NCBI GenBank assembly: GCA_018873245.2
Contig: JAEMBT020000009.1
Span: 7,079,288-7,143,287 of the forward strand
Source: Archegozetes longisetosus
Taxonomy: Eukaryota; Arthropoda; Arachnida; Sarcoptiformes; Trhypochthoniidae
DNA: 64,000 bases
Reading direction: 5' to 3'
Within the stretch, counting starts at the first letter, position 1. Each line of letters starts with the position of its first letter. The notes beneath the pieces were generated by a model, which made no database searches, was not told the origin of the DNA, and worked only from the letters and a program-made list of their open reading frames with translations. This document shows positions 24,901 through 36,413 of the stretch, piece after piece. A program made the translations under genes and the position numbers.

Positions 24901-25623
24901 GATAGCAAATAGATCGAAATTTTCAAGTTTCTTCAACAAAAGACTCATATCATTAACACTTTGGATATCATCTGCACTCTTATGCTCGTCAGCTATTATT
25001 TGGGGAGAAAACTTCAAAGATCTAAATCTGACACCAAATAAGTTGAATTTATTACTCTGGTTTTCATTAGGAAAATTAATCTGGGCTTCAGGTTGTGGTT
25101 GTCTCATATTATTTTTATACACTGGAATTGGAGGTTTGATAAGAATTGTGAATTTAGATGACTACTCATAATCTTAAAATATTTATTTTAGGATTTGTTT
25201 ATCGCTTCTTATCTCTGGATGTATTCAAACCTATGATTCGTTTAAATTTTACATTTTTGCTGTTGAGCACAACTCTCATGTTTTTCAGACTATTTACAAT
25301 TAGAGATAATGTCGAGTTAACTCACTTTTATATGGTATTAATAAGATTTTATGTAATCGTTCGTGTAGAAATAACTTTTTGACTATTCTGTTTTTTAGTG
25401 TAAATGCATTTTTGTTGATGCAACTGTCATTTATATCATGGCTTATTTACTGTACATTCTTATTGAGTGTCCGTTTAACAATCTGATCAAACATTTCTAT
25501 GGTACATATCAGTCGAATGATAAAAACTTTAATCATATCAGTAGTTCAGAACTTAAAAAATTGAACGATATATCAAAAGATGATATGCAAATCGAAGTTA
25601 AATATTCTATTACTGAAGATTAA
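21916..25623 (+). CDS. NRF6-like acyltransferase-3 gene B, intact eight-exon gene (824 aa)
   Basis: Exons 21916-22363, 23136-23510, 23574-23670, 23764-24144, 24207-24468, 24608-25133, 25192-25352 and 25399-25623 join with matching phases and GT…AG introns into one 825-codon frame. The product has a signal peptide, an acidic Tyr-rich stretch, the NRF domain (WAFK-F-MDANGKIPSG, SSFFGEYDQC, GKYC, GICIPSNC) and a multi-pass acyltransferase-3 domain (SFSVIKNTKSLF, GDGPIW, CNPPSVYMSG, FQLQIISPL, YTGIGGFVYRFLSL, ECPFNN). It should sit in the secretory or plasma membrane, with acyl transfer to a lumenal or lipid substrate as the family role. However, the TM1 motif that normally reads GLRF…GH is YTLTF…AQ: the conserved Arg and His are both missing, and the usual VDTFF-ISG is PIGSLLVFAG. 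It may be a non-catalytic paralogue despite the intact frame. Three first exons precede one body. Confidence 0.88.
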
Positions 25624-26205
25624 TTTCTTAAAAAGCAAGTGTTTATAAACGGATGTTTTCGTTACTAAAACAATATTTCATTTAATCAAGTATTTAATGT
25701 TCTGAATACTTATGATACAATTATGAATTAAGTTAATAAAACAATTAGATATTGACTTAAGAAGATATTGAAACTTTTATTGAATTTGGAGAATATTGAA
25801 TTAGTCTCGTATGATTCGTTGATAAACAATCATCTTATTATAGATCTCATCGAACTTTAATTGGGCGACATAACAAAATCCTATGGGCTCTTGCCCTTTT
25901 CCAGATTTAGTTGTGCATTGAAGAACCGATCTATATCCATGTCTACAAATAAAACTGAATGTCGAAGGTTGATTATATAATAATAAGTTTTAAACAGAAT
26001 TTCGAATACAATTGTTGAAAATCTCGATAATGATTAAGATAAGTTTAGGTTAGGTAAGAGTTTGCGAGAACTTCATCTAAACTTAATCTGACGATTAATA
26101 AACTGAATGATAGAAATTGAGATAATGAATAAAATATCAAAATTGTTTTAATAAAAAAAATTGCATTACAAAAATTTTTAGTTAATAATGTCTTAAGCAT
26201 CCGTC
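25624..26205. repeat. 3' flank of gene B, duplicated behind gene C
   Basis: Matches 34320-34860 with moderate divergence (for example TTAATAAAACAATTAGA at 25735 and 34436, and a TTAGGTTA-containing stretch near 26047 and 34752). No coding content. The shared flank shows that the duplication unit included the whole gene and its 3' region. Confidence 0.55.
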
Positions 26206-26558
26206 ATGTCTACAGTCGAATTCCACATTCGGCATTTTATGCTTAATGAGTTTAAGAAAGGTCGTAAAACCACGGAGGAATATTTGTAATGTTTATGGAG
26301 TCGTATCGGATGCCTCCAAATGTCATTATTGGTTCTACAAATTCTGACCAGGCGATTTTGGCCTTGAGGATGGCCTTCGTTCGTGAAGACTAGCGGAGCT
26401 GGACAATGACCTCTTGAGGGTGGCCGTTGAGGAGAACCTGCGTCTAACCACCTGAGAACTAACCGAGAGGTTCAATTGTTCAAATTCAACTGTTTTATTA
26501 TTTTAATGCTTTTATAACTTTTCTATTTAATAAAAAAATGATTTTTCAAGCAACCTAA
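26206..26558 (+). pseudogene. Mariner relic (transposase N-terminus and one terminal repeat)
   Basis: Begins ATGTCTACAGTCGAATTCC (MSTVEFHIRHFMLNEFKKG), the typical mariner N-terminal helix. It continues with pieces equivalent to WFYKF-PGDFGLED, AELDNDLLRVAVEEN and ELTERFN, separated by stops and frame changes. Only about 90 residues' worth remains; the catalytic domain is gone. The right end, read inward from 26558, is TTAGGTTGCTTGAAAAATCA followed outside by TA, close to irritans-type mariner ends. No left end was found. It is unrelated in detail to the full mariner at 52076. Confidence 0.7.
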
Positions 26559-26589
26559 TATAAAGTAATGAGTAGAGCATTGCAATTTA

Positions 26590-26830
26590 TGTATTCATCC
26601 ACAAATTGTGCACCGAATGTTAGAGCATATTGTTCCCTTTGCTATATGCTACCGTCATAAAAAAGTAGTTAAGCAAAAGCTAATTTATGAAATGATTCAC
26701 ATAAATAACGTCAATCAATAACTTGTGATTGTTAAAATATTGATGGATCTTATTAGGCTATCACATAGAAAATAAACTTAAAGGGGAGCAAAATTTTAAG
26801 CACATACCGAATAGTGTATGGATGAATACA
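26590..26830. mobile_element. TA-flanked MITE
   Basis: A 241-bp element with inverted ends TGTATTCATCCACA / TGTATTCATCCATA and TA on each side, as in Tc1/mariner-type MITEs. Non-coding. Confidence 0.55.
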
Positions 26831-26930
26831 TATTTCAAAAAGAGTTTATGCGAAAAGAAAACTTTTCGATAGAATTCCATACAAAATACCGGCCATTAGT
26901 GAACGCAGTCCATAAAAAAAGATGAACTTA

Positions 26931-29815
26931 GCGAAGAAGTATCTAAACTTCTGATGTAAGATCATATGGTTAGATGAATTGAATTCGAATTAATTAACTT
27001 GAATTCCGATTCGTTAGACTGGGAGCGGAACCTAAACACAACTTTGTCTATGAATTGATCCAAAAATGTGCAATAAAAAGCATTGATATTCAGTTACTAT
27101 TACAGAAACTCATTCTTATAAATAGTTTATTTCGGTCGTGAAAGTCACTATGTAAACAAATTTATTTTCACTTAGACTGACCAGACGTCCAATTTTGGAC
27201 TAGATTGTCCAGTTTCTCGGGTCTCTTGACAGAGTACAGTGCGGGGTAAGAACTAGACATAAAGTCCATTTTCAAGTTTGTGAAAATATTTTGTGAACGA
27301 ACAGTAAATCATTGAGTCAATAGCAGTAAAGCGCTGCAAATGTATCACAATTTCCTTTAAAGTCTTGTAGAATTTCATTATAATTTTACTATTACTTTAT
27401 TTGAAAAAACTCAACAAAAACTTTATCACTATTTCATTAAAAGTTATTATAAAACGTTAAGCAAACGTATTTAAATCAATGAATTATTGAATACTTCTGT
27501 CGACGAAGATTTACTATTCGATTAAATTAATTCATCCTATGCTTTCCTGGACCAAAAGCAAGTGAAAACAATTGAATTTCATTTCGAAGCATTACAAAAT
27601 ATTTAGGAAATAATGAGTTTAAGAATTTATTGACAATTATAGAAACAGCTATGGCTATACACATAAGTAATGATTTTGTTGAGTTTTCAGTCATTTGCCG
27701 AGGATATTGACTGACGAAAGAAGTTCAATGAGTATTTATTTAATTAAAGTCGAAATCTGTATTAAAAGTAATTTTAATATGGATTGTATCGAATTCAAAT
27801 CTTATGTCAAAAATGATGAACAACTCTTAAAATCAGTCAGATCTAACCTAAAATATAAGACAAACATTCGTAAATGAAAACAACGATTGTTCTAAATAAA
27901 ATGGTTGTAAAAAATCAGTGTCCAGCTTACGTTCATTTTTATCAGTATTTATTTGGTAAAATTTCAATTTTAGTTGAAAAAATCTGGCCAGTCTATTTTC
28001 GCTATCAGTAAATGCATAATTTGAGGGTAAATGAAAACTAAGATATACCTGATTTACCTGTCAATTATAACAGAGAAATCTCTTTAGAAATAAAATATCT
28101 AGCATTGTTTCTAATCTGAAAATTGTTAAAAAAAACCTTAAATATCATATTTATAAGTATTGAAAAAAATCTGGACTTGTTATGAGATTTCATAAAAGTT
28201 AAATAATTTCTATACCGATAGACTCTTTAATTGAAAGATAAATACTATGAACAGGAGCAGGTATACTTTATATTATTAAATAAATTGGAAACAGACAAGA
28301 TAGCAATTTTTTATATTGATATAAGAAATAAACTCTTAAACATTTAATAATGATTTACTTAAAGTGGATATCAATAGAGTTTATCGTTAGCACAATGTCT
28401 GGTAAATATTTTCTTCAATTCGTGCCTTCTTTTGTAAGTTGACCGTGAAACACTCAAAATTTTATTTAAAACATTTCTAAAAACTATCTGAGAAGCATCT
28501 ATACTTCAAAAAAATTTTATTACTAAGAGAGACTGTAAATTTTTATTTTAAATGAATTTTCAGATGAAGTGAAAAATTTTAATAAAATATTCATGTATAG
28601 AAACTTATCGGACCTGTGATATTAGCGATAACTCGTCAAAAATGCTTTAAAAAGTGAATTTTGGGTTTTATACTAGGATATGACGCGAGTAATAGATAAA
28701 TGTTTTGTAATGCTTATGAGTTATAATTTCTGTTATAACTTATTTAAGTCAAATAAATGACAAAAGTTAATAAATTAAAGTGCTATAAGAATTGTTTCAA
28801 TCATTATTAAAGCTTTAAAAATATACTAGCATTTGAAGGTAAAGCACCATAAAACAATTTCAATGAATAAAATAGCATTGAATTACTAATCGCATAGCTT
28901 TGAGTGTAGCTATAATGTGATAAAAACCTGAATTTTCTAGTTTTCGCTTGGTTTTGATTCTTATGATGAAAATTTGACTTTTTAGACAGAAACTTTACTT
29001 TTACTTTAAACTTGAAAAAGATTTTCAAAAGTTTGATAAGCATTAATTAATATATAAATTTCTAACATCTTAATCATATAAACTTAAACATATAAATTGT
29101 GAGATTACTGATAAATAATTGAATTTCAGTATGAAATTTATCCAAAAGATCGTTGCTTATTTTCGCTATTAGTGTTTTGTACTGAACTTCAATATTATTC
29201 TTATCTTTCGATAGAACAGCTACTATTTTTGAAGTTCTTTACAAATGTAACTCTATTTCCTAGCTATCATTATTGACAGTTATCATTGTACTTTAAACTG
29301 AGGTTTGAAAATATAATTTCATTATTAAAATAAAAGTTCTGATAAATAATTAACTTTAATAATGAAATTTATACGAATTATTATTATTTCACTACTTTTA
29401 TATTGTATGAATGTGTTTTGTGTCAATGTTCAAAATGAAATCTCTAATGAACTAAAAGAGAGCTCTAAGAAAGAAACAAATGATGATGAATATGATTATG
29501 ATTATAGTGAAGAAGAGAATAGTGATAATTATGAGACAAATCTTGAAAATAATGTGATCAACGGAACGTTTCCTGGTATTAATCTGGTGAATAAAAATTA
29601 TGAAAACTCAATTAAATTCGTTCAAAATATATTATTTAATGATCGGATGAAAAATATATTGAAACACATGACTGAGAGCATAGGACCAGTTGAACACATG
29701 ATCAAGCTAAAGTTTAATCAATTAATATTATCTCTTGAATTATCAGATGATTGTTTAGCATCATTTGCACATATTATAAATGCTATGCGAAGAAGTGAAT
29801 TGTGGGCCTTTAAAT
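26931..29815. repeat. Segmental duplication, copy 2 (partner ~14290-17266)
   Basis: The upstream region and first exon of gene C match the region upstream of orphan exon 1a. The hAT element at 27173 interrupts this copy. The near-identity from ~28630 to 29815 contrasts with visibly lower identity before 27170, suggesting later homogenisation of the promoter/exon-1 part. Confidence 0.7.
27173..27995. mobile_element. hAT element remnant with 8-bp target duplication
   Basis: Ends TAGACTGACCAGACG and (reverse complement of right) TAGACTGGCCAGAT. Flanks TTTTCACT (27165-27172) and TTTTCGCT (27996-28003) match at 7 of 8. The paralogous region at ~14565-14580 lacks it. A plus-strand frame at 27695-27877 (RILTDERSSMSIYLIKVEI…LLKSVRSNLKY) resembles the C-terminal part of some hAT transposases, so this may be an internally deleted autonomous copy. 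That family call is from memory and tentative. Confidence 0.65.
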
Positions 29816-30007
29816 GTAAGCTATGTTCAATCAGTTAATATTTGACTCATAAAACAAAGTTACATTTTATAATCTTATTTGTCATATTTTACTGTTGTCA
29901 TATTTTGAATCATTATTATTTGTACCTTAAACACTGGCTTTAGCTATTCTGAAAGTTTGAACAAAAAATAAGCCGTAGTAGACAATGATTATTATCCTAA
30001 GGGAGTA

Positions 30008-30544
30008 TTTAGGCGGAAAAAACCAAAAGTTTTCTTATTAATTTTAAACCTATTTTATCTCAATTTTCAACTTAAACATGATTATTAATTTTCTAAATAA
30101 AAGTCAAAATCAATTATGGCTATTAAAATGTCATTTAAATTATTTTTGAAAAGCTTTAAAATCTAAATTTGAATAAAATATTTAAAATTGGATTGTTTGC
30201 TTAGAAAACAAGATTCAGATACATCATTATTAACTCTTTATGTTAAAAATTGAAATCTAGAACTAATACTAAACTTAACTCTAAGGTACTGTACTTTGTT
30301 CCAGCCCAACGCTCTAAAGAACATTTAAACACGTTCAAGACTTGTATTTTAATTGAAATTTGAAATTTTTTAAGATGTTTAATGTTTGTCTCACTTTTCC
30401 TTTCATATAAATCATAAACATTACAAAAATTACTTATTTCGTACTATTTTAATTATTTAACAGCATTTTCGTGTGTTTTAGTTAATTTTGACCTACCGGC
30501 CAAATATCTCTTTTAGGTAGCTTAGGCGACAATTGCCGCCTAAA
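30008..30544. mobile_element. TA-flanked TIR element in intron 1 of copy C
   Basis: Inverted ends TTTAGGCGG at 30008 and CCGCCTAAA ending 30544, each flanked by TA. The interior is AT-rich and non-coding. Gene B intron 1 lacks it. Confidence 0.5.
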
Positions 30545-30557
30545 TAGAACTGATCAC

Positions 30558-31033
30558 CAGGGTGACCAGACGTCCCGCGTTGTGCGGGACAGTCCCTCGC
30601 TGAGTGGCTTTGTCCCGCAACATACAAGCACTCGATGTGGGACGCAATTGTTCCGTATTCTACGGATATTTTAATTTTCTAACGAATAATCGTAATAATT
30701 GTCCATATGAGAAATGTACTTAAGGAAAATCCTAGAAACCAGTTATTTCACACATAAATTTTATCCATGGATTAAGAGTAGTTACATTAATCTTATTGAG
30801 AAATTGGCTACTTTTATACAACTTGGTCTTTTATACTTTAAACCATCAAAATATTTGAGATTGTCAATTTGATTGAGATTATCTAGTAAAAACTATATAA
30901 TTTCGTAATTTATTGGAATACATTTTATTAATAAACTCGTGTTTTGTTGGCATCGAAATACTTTCTGATTCAAAGAGGAAACCCTGTGAAAAATGTTGTC
31001 ACCCATTATACCCATCTCGATCTGATCACCCTG
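30558..31033. mobile_element. hAT-like MITE (CAGGGTGACCAG family)
   Basis: Left end CAGGGTGACCAGACGTCCCG, right end (reverse complement) CAGGGTGATCAGATCG. The left subterminal region has a GCGGGAC/GTCCCGC hairpin. The CAGGGTGACC terminus is shared with the elements at 8782 and 36414. The target duplication is unclear. It sits in intron 1 of copy C and is absent from gene B. Confidence 0.6.
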
Positions 31034-33466
31034 CTGCTAGTCATTGTTATCTACTGGATTTTTAAATCAAATCGATTTCGAAAAATACTCTTATTGTTTA
31101 AAATATATAAATTTTTATACATGTTCAATAGAAAATAAATGCAAAAGTTACTTAAGCTATCGTTTAGTAATTCTAAGATTCATTCTAAAATATCGATAGA
31201 TTTCAACATAATTTTTAAAAATTTATGAAATACTAATTAAGTAAAAACGATTAATACAATATTTAGTCATGGATGCAAATGGAAAAATATCCTCGGGGCT
31301 TATAGAAGGAGTTTCGTCGTTTTTTGGTGAATACAATCAATGCCTTAATATCGAGAGCAATCCTTCTGAGAAAGTGATGGCAATATGTTTCATGGGAAAT
31401 AATGTTTGGCGACACCTGATATTTAATTGGAATCATTTGATAAATTGAGAAAAAATTTTACTATAAATTTTCTAAATAATAAAACTAATCATTTGATCAA
31501 TGGATTGCTAAAGAAAAACATCAATACTATAAAGATAGCGATGGCAAACAATTATTATATACCTAAGGTTACACTCTTTCGTATTGGAATCTGTATACCA
31601 TCTAACTGTGAGGCAAAACATATCCAAAATGCTATTAATAAAGGTTAATATTCATCAAAATTGTTTCGCTTCGAGCAAAACTATAATCAATTAATTTTGT
31701 ATATAGTTTTTCAACCAATACTTAAGATTCCTGTAGAGATTGGGCCAAAGTGCAACGTGAAAGGTGAAATATTGACATTCAATCAGTTACAAATAGCATC
31801 CATGTAAGTTACTATCTATCATTTTGTCAGTTTATACGCGTTTTATAAACTTTCAATAAATTTTTTCCGCCAAATTTAGTGTCGTTCTCACAATCTTATC
31901 GATTCTGGTAGTAATCAGTACAACAATAGAAATATTTCTGAGGAAAAAAGTACCAAAAAGCCCAAATGGAAATCAAATCGAGAAATAAAATACTTTTGAA
32001 TAAATTTTACTCACATTTTCTATAATCAAAAATACAAAGAGCTTATTTTCAACTAAAAAAGACAATTATCAATGCATTTATACATTTAATTTAATGTTCA
32101 TATTATGGATATTCATAGCTCAATATTATATATCGTCCTTATATGTCAACTTTATTGGATTTAAAGGAATTTCGACAGTTTTATTCTCAAATTTATTTCA
32201 GATATAAAATATTTTTGGGTTCGAACACCATTTCCTTTTGGGTCTCTTTTTGTTTTCGCGTAAATATAACATCAATTCTTATAAAAGGTTCAATTCCTAA
32301 GAATTTTATTTCGTTTATTTAAGTGGAGTTTATATATCGCTAGACTTTTTTGGTAGAAAAGAGAAGAAAATTTCTGTTCAAAGTTATGTTAACTTTGTTA
32401 TTGAAAAGTGGCTCAGATTCAACATCCGATGTACTGGTCCAATTCTAATTATAATCCTGATTTCAGCATTGGGTGACGGACCGATTTGGCACTTAGGAGA
32501 TCAGTATTTCGTCAATTCATGTAAAGTTAACTATTGGAAAAATTTAATATTTCTTAATAATCAAGTTAAAAGATTTGGAGATATTGTGAGTAGCTATAAT
32601 TATAATTATAAATATAATTATAATTATAGCAAAGACTACTATTTCTTCTCCTATTTTTACATTTTGTTAGAAAATACAAAAATTATAATCTTGAAATTAT
32701 ACAATGTATAAAAACATATTTTTGTAATTTTTCAGTGCAATTTTACCTCAGTGTATATGTCCGGCATATTTCAATTACAAATCATTTCACCACTAATTAG
32801 GATTACATTACATTATTCAACAAAACTTGGTATTATTGTCAATATTATGTTAATGATATTTGGTTGCTTTGTAAGTATTTTACCCAGGTTTCTGGGACTA
32901 GCGATTGCTCCCTTCGAGGTTTCAGACATGGACTCAGTTGATCAGATCATGCGCTCATTTATACGCTTTAATATTGGTAGTGAACAGTATTTGACACCAT
33001 TCGTAACCGGAATACTAATCGGATACTTGATAGTAAACAAATCGAAATTTTCAAATTTCTTAAACAAAAAACTCATGTCATTAACGCTTTGGATATTATT
33101 TTCACTCTTATGCTCGTCAGCCATTATTTGGGGAGAAAATTTCAAAGATTTAAATCTAATACCAAATAAGTTGAATTTATTACTCTGGTTCTCATTAGGA
33201 AAATTACTCTTGGCTTCAGGTTTTGATTGTCTTATGTTATTTTTATACACTGGAACTGGAGGTTTGATACCAATTGTTTATATTGAAAATTACTCGTAAT
33301 TTTTAATTATTTATTTTAGCATTTGTTTATCGTTTCTTGTCTCTGGATATATTGAAACCGATAACTCGTTTAAATTTTACATTTTTGCTGTTGAGTACAA
33401 CTCTCATGTATTTCAGACTATTTACAATTAGAGACAATGTTGAGTTAGCTCACTTTTATATAGTAT

Positions 33467-33948
33467 TGTGAGTGCATAAAATATTTCGCACTCACAAGTT
33501 ATCAGTTATTGATAGGACTCAAGGTCCTGTCTAAATTTAGAACTATAAACAAACGTTTTTCTGAATCCGGGCTATTTTCGGATTCAGAAATACGTGTATA
33601 AACAACTCATTGGTCACTTATCAATAAGTGATCTTTGAGTTCCTATAGCTGATCATGTAGCTGGTCACGTAGCTGGTCAGCAACAAATGATCAGCAAATA
33701 ACACCGTTCGATGAACACGTGATTTTGGCCTCAACTTCAAACGTATTTAAGGAGACGTTTGAGTTGAGGAAAGGGGAGTTCGTGTTCGTGTCCAGCTCGA
33801 GAATAGCTGTTCTAATGTACATTTTTTTGTGAAATTCAATAAAGCAATTTTATGCAAAGTGTTGTGTTCATTCTTTTCATTTACTAAGTGTGCAAAGAAT
33901 TAAAGAAAAGTGCAGTGTACTCAATCCAAAGAGGCAGTTGCACTTACA
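33467..33948 (+). mobile_element. Solo LTR inside exon 7 of copy C
   Basis: A 482-bp unit starting TGTGAGTGCA and ending TGCACTTACA, flanked by GTAT on both sides (33463-33466 and 33949-33952). It contains a TATTTAAGGAG promoter-like motif and an AATAAAG poly(A)-like signal in the order expected of an LTR in plus orientation. The uninterrupted exon exists in gene B (…TATGGTATTAATAAG…). Solo LTRs form by recombination between the two LTRs of one element. The family (Gypsy or BEL/Pao) cannot be decided without internal sequence. Confidence 0.75.
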
Positions 33949-34004
33949 GTATTAATAAGATTTTATGTAATCGTTCGTGTAGAAATAACTTTTTGACTAT
34001 TCTA

Positions 34005-34084
34005 TTAGGTGGGCCCATAACTAGTCGGAATAGATTCAATTAACGATAACTATTAAAATTCCGGGACTTTATGGGCCCACCTAA
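34005..34084. mobile_element. 80-bp TA-flanked MITE in last intron of copy C
   Basis: Perfect 16-bp inverted ends TTAGGTGGGCCCATAA / TTATGGGCCCACCTAA with TA on both sides. The corresponding intron of gene B (25353-25398) and of gene A lacks it. Confidence 0.75.
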
Positions 34085-34319
34085 TATTTTTTAGTGTAAA
34101 TGCATTTTTGTTGATGCAACCATCATTTATATCATGGCTTATTTTCTGTACATTCTTATTGAGTGTCCGTTTAACAATCTGATCAAACATTTCTATGGTA
34201 CATATCAGTCGAATGATAAAAACTTTAATCATATCAGTAGTTCAGAACTTAAAAAATTGAACGATATATCAAAAGATGATATGCAAATCGAAGTTAAATA
34301 TTCTATTACTGAAGATTAA

Positions 34320-35030
34320 TTTCTTTAAAAACAAATGTTTATAAATTAATTCTTTGGTTATTAAAACAATACTTTAACTAATTAATTATTTAAAGTTCTG
34401 AAAACTTATGATATAATCTTGAACTAATTAACGCATTAATAAAACAATTAGACATTGACATAAAATGGTTAATAAAGCCTTTATTTGATTCTGAGAAAGA
34501 TGAATTATTTTCACGTAATTCGTTGATAACCAATCAGCTTATTATGAATCTCATTAAACTTTAATTAGACATTACAAAATACTTTGGGCTCGTGTCCTAT
34601 TTCAAATCTAGTTGTGCATTGAAAATCTTTTTTAAATTGACGTTTCTGCAAATAAAATCATATATTGAAAATTATTCGTATGATAAAAGGACTTGAACAT
34701 AATCTCACACACTGTTATTAAGATTTCGATAATGTTTAAGTTATGTTTAGGTTAAGTAACAGAGTTTGAGAGAAGCCCAATTTAAATTTAAACTTTCGAT
34801 TAATAAGCTGAAAGATAAAAATTTAGAAACAGAAAAAAATTTCAAAATTACTTTAATGAAAAACAAATACTTAAACATTTATATACTATCGAATTAGGAA
34901 GTAAAATACGTTTTTACACTTAATGTATATTTTATTGTGTAGAGTTTTAACTAGTGGACTGTACAGTTAAAAAATTTACGAGTTAAACAGTTAGGCCATG
35001 ATTAACACTTTTCAATGTTTATCTTATAAA
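34320..35030. repeat. 3' flank of copy C (partner of gene B 3' flank)
   Basis: Diverged copy of 25624-26205 for roughly the first 500 bp; the remainder shows nothing recognisable. Confidence 0.5.
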
Positions 35031-35879
35031 TAGTGATGTATAGCTTAAGACTAACAATAAGACTAAGCAAAATAAGACATATTAAAATCGTTTGGCTTAA
35101 GACTAAGACTAAGTCAGACAAATGATTATTGGATTTGCAAATTAATACTAACAAGGGAGAGATTTCTGGTGTTAGTCGGGAAATGAAATAAAAACTATAC
35201 AAGCTTATTAATATTAATTATCTTAAAAAGAAAATACTAAAATTAGCTGCTAATAGGCCGTCGCAATGCTTGAATAGTCCTTCAAATTCTAGGATTTCGT
35301 AGCCTCATGTGTTCGTATTTACAACAGTTGTGCTCGAATTTCAAATCAAAATATTTTCTCTTTTATATTTGAGCTTTTTTAAAATTTGTCTTTAAATTAA
35401 AAATGTAAATCTATCGAGCGTTTGTAAACGCTTATTTGATGAGGTGACTTTAGTTAGATAGATGACTGATTTAGTTAAAACAGAGTTTATTGAACTCTCA
35501 ACTGATGTTACTCTCGATATTGATGAGTATGAGCCTGAATGCGAGCTTGAAGTGACAGAAAATGCAAACATAAAGTCACCTTATCAAATAAGGGTTTAAA
35601 ACGCTCTGGTAAATACAAACACATGAGACTACGAAATCCTAGAATTTGAAGGACTGTTCAAGCATTGCGACGGCCTATTAGCAGCTAATTTTAGTATTTT
35701 CTTTTTAAGATAATTAATATTGATAAGCTTGTATAGTTTTTATTTCACTCCCCGACTAACACCAGAAATCTCTCCCTTGTAAGACAAGAGAAACAGATCT
35801 ATATGAGTAAGACTAAGACTAACAAGGCTTGTAAGACTAAGACAAGACAAACTAAAAATTTCCAGGCTATACATCACTA
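35031..35879. mobile_element. Foldback hAT-like element with ~330-bp arms
   Basis: Ends TAGTGATGTATAGC and its complement; flanks CTTATAAA (35023-35030) and CTTATAAG (35880-35887) match at 7 of 8. The arms stay alignable for several hundred bases, including the word GGCCTATTAGCAGCTAATTT near 35670 and its complement near 35255. GACTAAGACTAA microrepeats lie near both ends. The loop contains a short open stretch (FIELSTDVTLDIDEYEPECE) of unknown meaning. Confidence 0.75.
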
Positions 35880-36413
35880 CTTATAAGTCATATAAAATAT
35901 TTAAATGCTATAATTAAATTGAATGCAGCTTCCATTTAGAATTTTTGTTATACACAGGATTATATACCCTAAAACCTACACGAGTTTTCAAGTCTTTGCG
36001 ACTAATGTTCTAAAAGCTTTATTATAATAATTCAGCTGTCAATTCATGATTTAAACAGAATCAATTAATAAAGGTTTCATTAGTTCTGTGAACAAATTCT
36101 GGTATTACTCTTAGTGTAATTCTTCATCATGACTCCATCATAATATCGAAAAATTTTCACCAATGAAATTTCTATAGAAATTTTTAAATCTTATTCATGT
36201 GTTAAATAGAACTCTGAACCTCTTCGTCAGAAGCAATGCTACATAAGGGCTAGAATGTGTCTGCTCAAAAATTCTAGAAAGAATGACTTTATGATGTGTG
36301 TTATTCTGAAATTCTATAATCTTCGATAAATCCATAGATTTCTAATAATGTGTTTGACTGAGAATTCTCTTTAGAAGAACTAGTGTTTAATATAATTTAT
36401 TTTCTATATAAAG

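Larger units (their letters stand above)
29362..34319 (+). pseudogene. NRF6-like acyltransferase-3 copy C, broken
   Basis: All eight exon positions of gene B can be recognised: 29362-29815, 31267-31643, 31707-31803, ~31881-32265, ~32330-32587, 32736-33261, 33320-33966 (interrupted) and 34095-34319. Exon 1 is open (158-codon frame, MKFIRIIII…). Exon 2 has a frameshift (PSE-K-VMAICFMG where B reads PSESYGNIFHG) and loses GKYC. Exon 4 has an early stop where B has EKQNTF, and further frame loss. Exons 3 and 6 are intact and have exactly the same lengths as in B (97 and 526 bp). A solo LTR sits inside exon 7, and an 80-bp MITE lies in the last intron. Two MITEs sit in intron 1. The last exon is nearly identical to those of A and B. 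Exon 1 could still be transcribed. Confidence 0.85.

Noticed and set aside
28807-29043. Minus-strand Lys/Phe-rich frame, also at 16310-16492
   Set aside because: Low-complexity antisense frame in the duplicated upstream region, differing in length between copies; not a gene.
32598-32632. TATAATTATAATTATA palindrome as a regulatory hairpin
   Set aside because: It lies in an intron of a pseudogene and is explained by expansion of an AT microsatellite.
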